A stretch of DNA of 64,000 nucleotides from Eupeodes corollae (Eukaryota > Arthropoda > Insecta > Diptera > Syrphidae): the NCBI RefSeq assembly GCF_945859685.1, contig NC_079149.1, forward strand, positions 104,186,863 to 104,250,862, read 5' to 3'. The notes under the pieces were generated by a model. The model had not been told where the DNA came from. It did no database searches and was given only the letters and a program-made list of their open reading frames with translations. The stretch's first letter is position 1. Every line of letters starts with the position of its first letter. Shown here piece by piece: positions 58,549 through 64,000 of the stretch. The position numbers were made by a program, and so were the translations under genes.

Positions 58549-59172
58549 TTAAAAAATTGTGAAAATGTGGTTGACAACAAATTTATCTCAAACCAATAAC
58601 CCTAAGGACTTCAATTAAATTTTCTATTTTAACTGTGACGTGATACCAAATTGGTTTAAATTGAAGAAAATAATCAACAAAGGCTTTTGTCGAAAAACTG
58701 AAAACAGAAGTGTTTCTCATATCAAATATTTTAAGAAAAATAAACCTCTTAAAAAAATGTATGCAACAAAAAATAACATTTTTGAAATCCGGTATGATTT
58801 TAACAAAAATCGAAGTAATGTTTTTTTTTTCTAAAAATAAAAACCTACAAAATACTATTAAAAGTTGGTTAATATTTCAAACTCGAATATTATTGTAATA
58901 CTTAAAAATATTGTCTTTAAACTTTTTTTTAAGTAAAATTTATGAAAAATCCTGTCACTTTTTTATATCAAATATAAATCTCCAAAAAATTGGTAAAACT
59001 TATGTTGGGCTCGAATACCTCGAAAATTATTGAGGGAATTTGCTTCAAAAAAACTGAAAACTGATAAGAAATGGTTTTTAACTCAAGTATTATGAGAACA
59101 AAAAAGAATATTGATATGTTCTTTTATCTTTTATTATTGTTAAGTTTTTAGAGTGTGGGTAGCCTCTTTTTT

Positions 59173-62009
59173 GACTGATTTTTATATAGTTATTGACAAT
59201 ATTTTCTCTGCTTTAAATCAATGTTCATCGCTGAATTGATCAAAAATTTAGGTTTTTATGTAATCGTTATTTTTCTTTTCAAGAACATATCGGAAATTTT
59301 ATTCATTAAACCAACTCTAAACTTGGCTATGTAACACGCTTTGTCTAATGAATTTTCTAATCACTATGTGGTTATTTCTTTCTATAAATATAACCTTTTT
59401 TAAGTCTTTACCTGGATAAGATACTTTAATCCTTCCTCCATTAGAAAGGTTACGCCAAATATGTATTGAATTTTGAAACTAAAAATCCACCAAAATAGAA
59501 TTAACATTTCATGTAGGCACGAGTAATTCAGTGAATGTTCATTTATTGCATCACCTCGATGTTTTTGTGTAAAACTGCAATTTAAAAACACAAAACTATT
59601 AACTTATGAAATGAGCAAAATAAACCAAATTTTTAAAGTCAATTCTAGGCACACACTTCAGAGAAGTGAAAGTTGTTGTTATTTCATCGTTAAAGGGTGC
59701 ATATTTGTTTAACCTTTTTAAAACCTCAATCTTAAGATATTTTTAAACTCTTAACAAATTTAAGTTTCATTTTAAGACGTTAGATGATTTATTTAATAAA
59801 ATTTAAAATAAGAAAATATTTTACTACAGACACCAACTTACGGTTTTGTTAGATTTTTTTTTTCATTATTTTTATCCTTAAAAATAGTTATTCCTTTTTT
59901 GTTACTATTTCTTAATAAACCTAAGTGACGGACGCATAATTTTATTAATATTCCAATTGGTATTTTTACACGATCTTACATCTATAAATTACTAATTTTT
60001 ATTGTTTCTAATTTCTTAGAAGACGAAGAACGATATCATTGAGTTTATAGTTTGAAAAAAATAAAAATAAAAATGAAAAGGTAATGTCATGAATTGAACG
60101 CAACTAAAACAGAAGAAAGGTAAGAAGCAAACAAATACTTAAAGAAAAAAGGTCCATCCGTGCGTATATCGACAAAGAGATGTATCTTAAAGATAAGATT
60201 TTCGAAAAATGTTTGATTTGTTTCACTGTTGATAACATCTGATTAACCACGCCAAATACACTAAAATTATACACGCTGGCTGCTTATGGTCTACAACGAT
60301 GAACGAAATCCTACTTGTTGCTGGACATATATGTAAGGCATAAGGCATAAAATATCTTTCGTTAAACTAACTTGTTATAATATCTTGTGCCATGAAAAGT
60401 TGGAAAGAAAAAAGAAGAAAAACAACGTATTTAGGGAAAATTCAGATATATGTTGTGTATTGGTAGCACCTCGAGCACATGATGGGAAAACAAAAGGCTC
60501 GAGCTCGTGTATACCTTTTTTTTGTATCGGAAAACCTATACTGATGGTCTGATAAGAGAGATGAAGAGATATCACGATGTAAATCATTTTTTAATTACTG
60601 TTAGAACATCGGTAGATCGGTATATCTAGCGCATTCTTTTGGAAAATTATGGAAGCTTGTTAGTTTAAGGTAATATCAAACATAACAAGAGCTGTAGATG
60701 TAGAGTGGATATCAATGAAACAGGAAATGCCACAGACAATTTGAAGGTTACTGGTTTTTCGATATAAATTAGAGAACTAGGTAGTTTTTTTTTTTAAAAT
60801 AAATGGTAAATAATTGATGATTTAAATGAAAATCATAAACCTACAAAGAAATTGTCTGTCTTATTTTTGCTTTGAAGACATTTAAATAATATTTTAATTG
60901 TTTAAATTTGTATTTGCATTTTCTTTAATTTTTGCGATTTTTTTTCCAATCTTATTGTGAATTTTTTACCTATAAGAGTGCATTGTTGGAGCGTTTTTCG
61001 TTCGTTTTTAGGGCATAGTTTTCTATGTCACATATCAAAAGATGACAGTTTCAAAAGCCACAGGTGGTGTTGAAATTTAAGTTGGCAAGACTTACTTTTT
61101 TAACTTGTGGCTGACTGTCAGTTCTCAGTACTCAATACAAAGTTGGCTATTTTTTTTAGCGATGAAGCTAACTTTTCGTTCAATGGATAAGTCACTTAAC
61201 AAAATTACGGTATTTTGATTGATTTAACCCTCAAGTGTATGTTGAGACACCGTAACACATCCACAAAAGTGATTGTTTGATGTGCATTTTACGTTTGGTG
61301 AAATAATTTTAATATTTTACTAATTTTTCCCGGAAATTAAACTCTTTAACCTGATAACCAATTGAAAAAAGTTTCTTGATTTTAACAAAGCCAGTGCTTA
61401 AGTAAAGACAAGAAAAGCTCAAAAATTTGTACACCACCATCAGCTTATAAAATGGATAGGCCTGATCGTCCTAAACAAATATAACTTAAACCTGAAAGAC
61501 CTAAATAATATGTTCTAAGATGTAAAGAAACTTATCATACAAAAATAAACAACAAAATAATTGAAAAGAAAATATAGCAAAAAAACTGTTTGGGGTGGGG
61601 CTTGTAAATGTTAGATGAAACAGCTTTAATGACATTATTTGAATTTGCGAATTTTCGGAATTAAATAAACGAGATAGTTCTCTAAAATAGTAGTTGCACA
61701 TGTTTTTTGAGAAATCATAAAATATTAAGCTTTGAATTTCGAAATAGCGTAATATGTGTATGCACACTTAGTCCAAAAAGTCTATATACACGATCAGCTG
61801 TTTTTTGTTATTATATTTATTATTCATACAGTATCAAAGTTCTAGTTACCCTTTTAACTTTAAAATCTTTCCGCGAATTTGTAAAATTTTTGACGAGATT
61901 GAATTCGTTTTTCCGGATCTTCTGTGAACGGTGCTTGAAGAAAGTTCTGGATTCAGTTACCGTTTCAAGGTTATTCTAAAATTGTTCTTATTATTAATAA
62001 TTTATTAAT
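59173..62009. other. AT-rich intergenic DNA, nothing recognised
   Basis: No gene or element that I can support. Open frames at 59400-59591, 60375-60587 and 61501-61979 lack family features. Confidence 0.45.
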
Positions 62010-62905
62010 TTTTTGGAAAAGTGGTTTTGGTTAACCCTAAAAAAAATGTTATATAATAAACTGTAATGTGATACCAAACAAGTATATTTTTTGGAAAAAT
62101 TCCATTTAACGTTTTTTTTTATAAATCTGAATAAAAATTTGTCACCCCCAAAATTTTAAGACTAAAATATGATTTCATCTCCAAAACAATTTTGTGCAAT
62201 GAAGAATAATGTTTTTGACATCTGATACACTTTTGAGAAAAATCGAAAAGATAGTTTTTTTTATAAAAAATAAAACTAAAAAAAAAACATTACTCAAAAT
62301 TGGTAAAAATTGAATATCGATTCAAATATCTTATCAAAAACTTGAAATTTGGGCTTCAATCTTATTTTATTTTATATGAAATATTGTTTTTAACATTCAG
62401 TAAAATTTTGAGAAAAATCGAATTGACAGCTTTTTTACAAAAAATTAAAAACCTAAACAAAAATTAATAAAAGTTGGTAAACATTTTTTTCGACTCAAAT
62501 ATCTTTTCAAAACTTTGAGATATTAGCTTTAATTTACTTTTATCTTTCAAAAAATATAGTTGTCAACATTCAGTAACATTTTGAAAAAAATCGAATTGAC
62601 AGTTTTTTTACAAAAAATAAGACTCCAAAAAAAACAATACTAAAACTTGGTAAAAATTTCCTTTCGTCTCAAATAGCTTTTCAAAAATTAAAAATATTGG
62701 CTTCAAACTTATTTTATTTCACAGAAAATATTGTTTTCGATACTCAGTAATTTTTATATAAAAATCCAACCGTCAAATCTACAAAAAATAGTACGCAAAT
62801 TTGTTAAAAACTAATTCGAGTACTTATAGACAAACTTTTAAGCAAGATAAATCGACAGACGGGATGGGAAGTTATCAGTGTAGGTCGCATCCCAGCCTCT
62901 TTTTT
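62010..62905 (+). mobile_element. Repeat A copy 6, 5'-truncated
   Basis: Enters the family at TTGGTTAACCCTAAA and continues TGTAATGTGATACCAAAC, then three or four core blocks (ATTCAGTAAAATTTTGAGAA, TCAAATATCTTTTCAAAAC, GATATTAGCTTTAA). It ends with an excellent right end (GACGGGATGGGAAGTTATC, GTAGGTCGCATCCCAGCC and a T run). The left hairpin end is missing. The right end is nearly identical to that of copy 3, suggesting recent common origin. Confidence 0.78.
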
Positions 62906-62929
62906 GTATGCAAATTCGTAAGAAATGAG

Positions 62930-63760
62930 AGGGAGAGTACGATAACTCACGCGTCAAAGTTTAATGACGGATTTGTATAGAATAGTTAAAAACAAGCATT
63001 TTTTACTATAGCAGGGGGTCAATCCCCCCCTGTTTAAGCGGTAGGGGCAATTTAAAAAATATGTACGTTAAATATTAAAAAATAACGGTAATACTTGTTA
63101 TTAGCTTGTTTTTAAATCAAGTCAAAACTATGTTCAGTTTTTGAAAAAATTGTTTTAAGCTCAAAATTTGGACAAAAAAAGTTAAAAATAAGGTTTAGAG
63201 TGTAATTTGTCAATCAAGATATACCTAGGATAAATTAATTTGTCTTAAATCCAGGTTATTTAAATGAAAAAAACTTTGCATGCACTCCATCTTGCACCAA
63301 TTGCAAATTTCTCCCTCCCCTCCTTGCACCCACTCCACCTTGCATCCACCCCAAATCATCTAGTTTTCAGTTTTTGAACAAAAACAAATAAGAGCAATAA
63401 ATTCTAAAATAGAAACAATAGTAGATAATCTTGAAGTATTGAAAAATTATACTTTAAACCTTTTTTACTCATATTTTGAGTATAAAATTAAATTTTTCAA
63501 AAACTATACATAGTCTTCACTTAATTTGAAAACTGACTAATAGAACAGAATGTTGGCTTAAAAAAAATGTATAAATACTTAGTTGTAAGTATTACCGTTA
63601 TTTTTTAGATATTTTTTTTCATTTTATGTAATTTTTTTAAATTGCCCCTTCTGCCTAAACAGGGAGATAGACCCCCCTGCCATAGTAAAAATGCTTGTTT
63701 TTAACTCTTCTTAAAAAATCCGTTATGATATCTTGTCGCCTGAGTTATCGTACTCTTGCC
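62930..63760. mobile_element. Long-TIR (foldback-like) element with 8-bp target duplication
   Basis: Inverted arms 62930-63094 and 63589-63760 pair along about 165 bp. Outer part: AGAGTACGATAACTCA against TGAGTTATCGTACTCT. Middle: AAACAAGCATTTTTTACTAT...GCAGGGGG against its complement. Inner end: ATAACGGTAATAC against GTATTACCGTTAT. GAAATGAG flanks both sides (62922-62929 and 63761-63768). The roughly 495-bp centre has no coding capacity but holds a C-rich run (CTCCCTCCCCTCCTTGCACC near 63312). An 8-bp duplication suggests hAT- or P-like transposase in trans; class unassigned. Confidence 0.82.
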
Positions 63761-63768
63761 GAAATGAG

Positions 63769-64000
63769 TATATTGCAAAGTTTTTTAGTAAATAAGATTT
63801 AAAAGTTAAACTTATAAATGAGGTAGCTAGGGCGGAGAGTTTAACATTTTCTTACAACACTGTTTTGAGATAGAAATACTTTTAATTTCAATTTAATTTA
63901 GCACTAATCGGTGCACAACATATATATAAATATTATATATGTATATAATTTTGGTTAACCTGTATTTCTCTAACACAAATAGTTTCTACGGTTTTCCTAC
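63769..64000. other. AT-rich window end, nothing recognised
   Basis: A TA-rich near-palindrome at about 63919-63947 (ATATATATAAATATTATATA), otherwise featureless. Confidence 0.5.

Larger units (their letters stand above)
56500..59172 (+). mobile_element. Repeat A copy 5, host of an RTE insertion
   Basis: The left part is 56500-56715: AACTTCCTTTGGAAGGT, TTTTCGTCGGTAATATCTCA, AAAAAGGACTCTTG and TATAGAAATTTAAAAA. The right part resumes at about 58549 with AAAAATTGTGAAAATGTGG, TGTGACGTGATACCAAA and later core blocks. It ends with a shortened family tail (GAGTGTGGGTAGCC and a T run) at about 59172. The two halves join as in uninterrupted copies such as 25840-25930. Confidence 0.7.

Noticed and set aside
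1..64000. CRISPR arrays, rRNA, functional tRNA genes, bacterial operons
   Set aside because: None found; gene structure and repeats are those of an insect nuclear genome.

Overview
This is AT-rich insect nuclear DNA from a brachyceran (higher) fly. The anchor is one unmistakable coding exon on the minus strand at 5856-6678. It is the first coding exon of decapentaplegic (dpp, the fly BMP2/4 ligand), with signal peptide, a long Ser/Thr-rich stretch and the conserved end of the TGF-beta prodomain, bounded by good splice sites. The rest of the ligand, including furin sites and the cystine knot, is not in the window and must lie beyond base 1.

Layout: 1-5855 is dpp intron 3' of that exon, with a 165-bp tandem array and a few regulatory-looking motifs. 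6693-17586 is the intron 5' of it. This intron holds a cluster of Rel/Dorsal-type GGG(W)nCC sites (7.26-9.55 kb) with Capicua-like octamers and Zelda-type CAGGTAG motifs, which is what a ventral repression region of dpp should look like. A strong minus-strand splice donor at 17586 ends a candidate non-coding 5' exon (about 17.6-19.6 kb), followed upstream by a GAGA-rich block. I recognise no transposon between 1 and 20.8 kb.

From 20.9 kb to the right end the window is mostly a graveyard of mobile elements. It contains six loci of an unnamed AT-rich interspersed repeat ('repeat A', ends AACTTCCCAT...ATGGGAAGTT plus a conserved right tail). There are also two Jockey-clade retrotransposon relics plus a 3' fragment, an RTE-clade relic and a second LINE fragment. 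A tRNA-derived SINE, a Mutator/Phantom-type deletion derivative, two mariner-type deletion derivatives, two Harbinger-like TIR elements and a long-TIR element with an 8-bp target duplication complete the set. Several are nested: SINE in Jockey, repeat A in Harbinger-like, repeat A in repeat A, and mariner in RTE in repeat A.

The only other coding candidate is a short plus-strand exon at 40108-40186 with a signal-peptide-like sequence and a phase-1 donor, in a GC-richer island at 39.5-40.3 kb. It may start a gene divergent from dpp, but I cannot name it. All readings are by eye; repeat boundaries are approximate except where target duplications or terminal repeats fix them.
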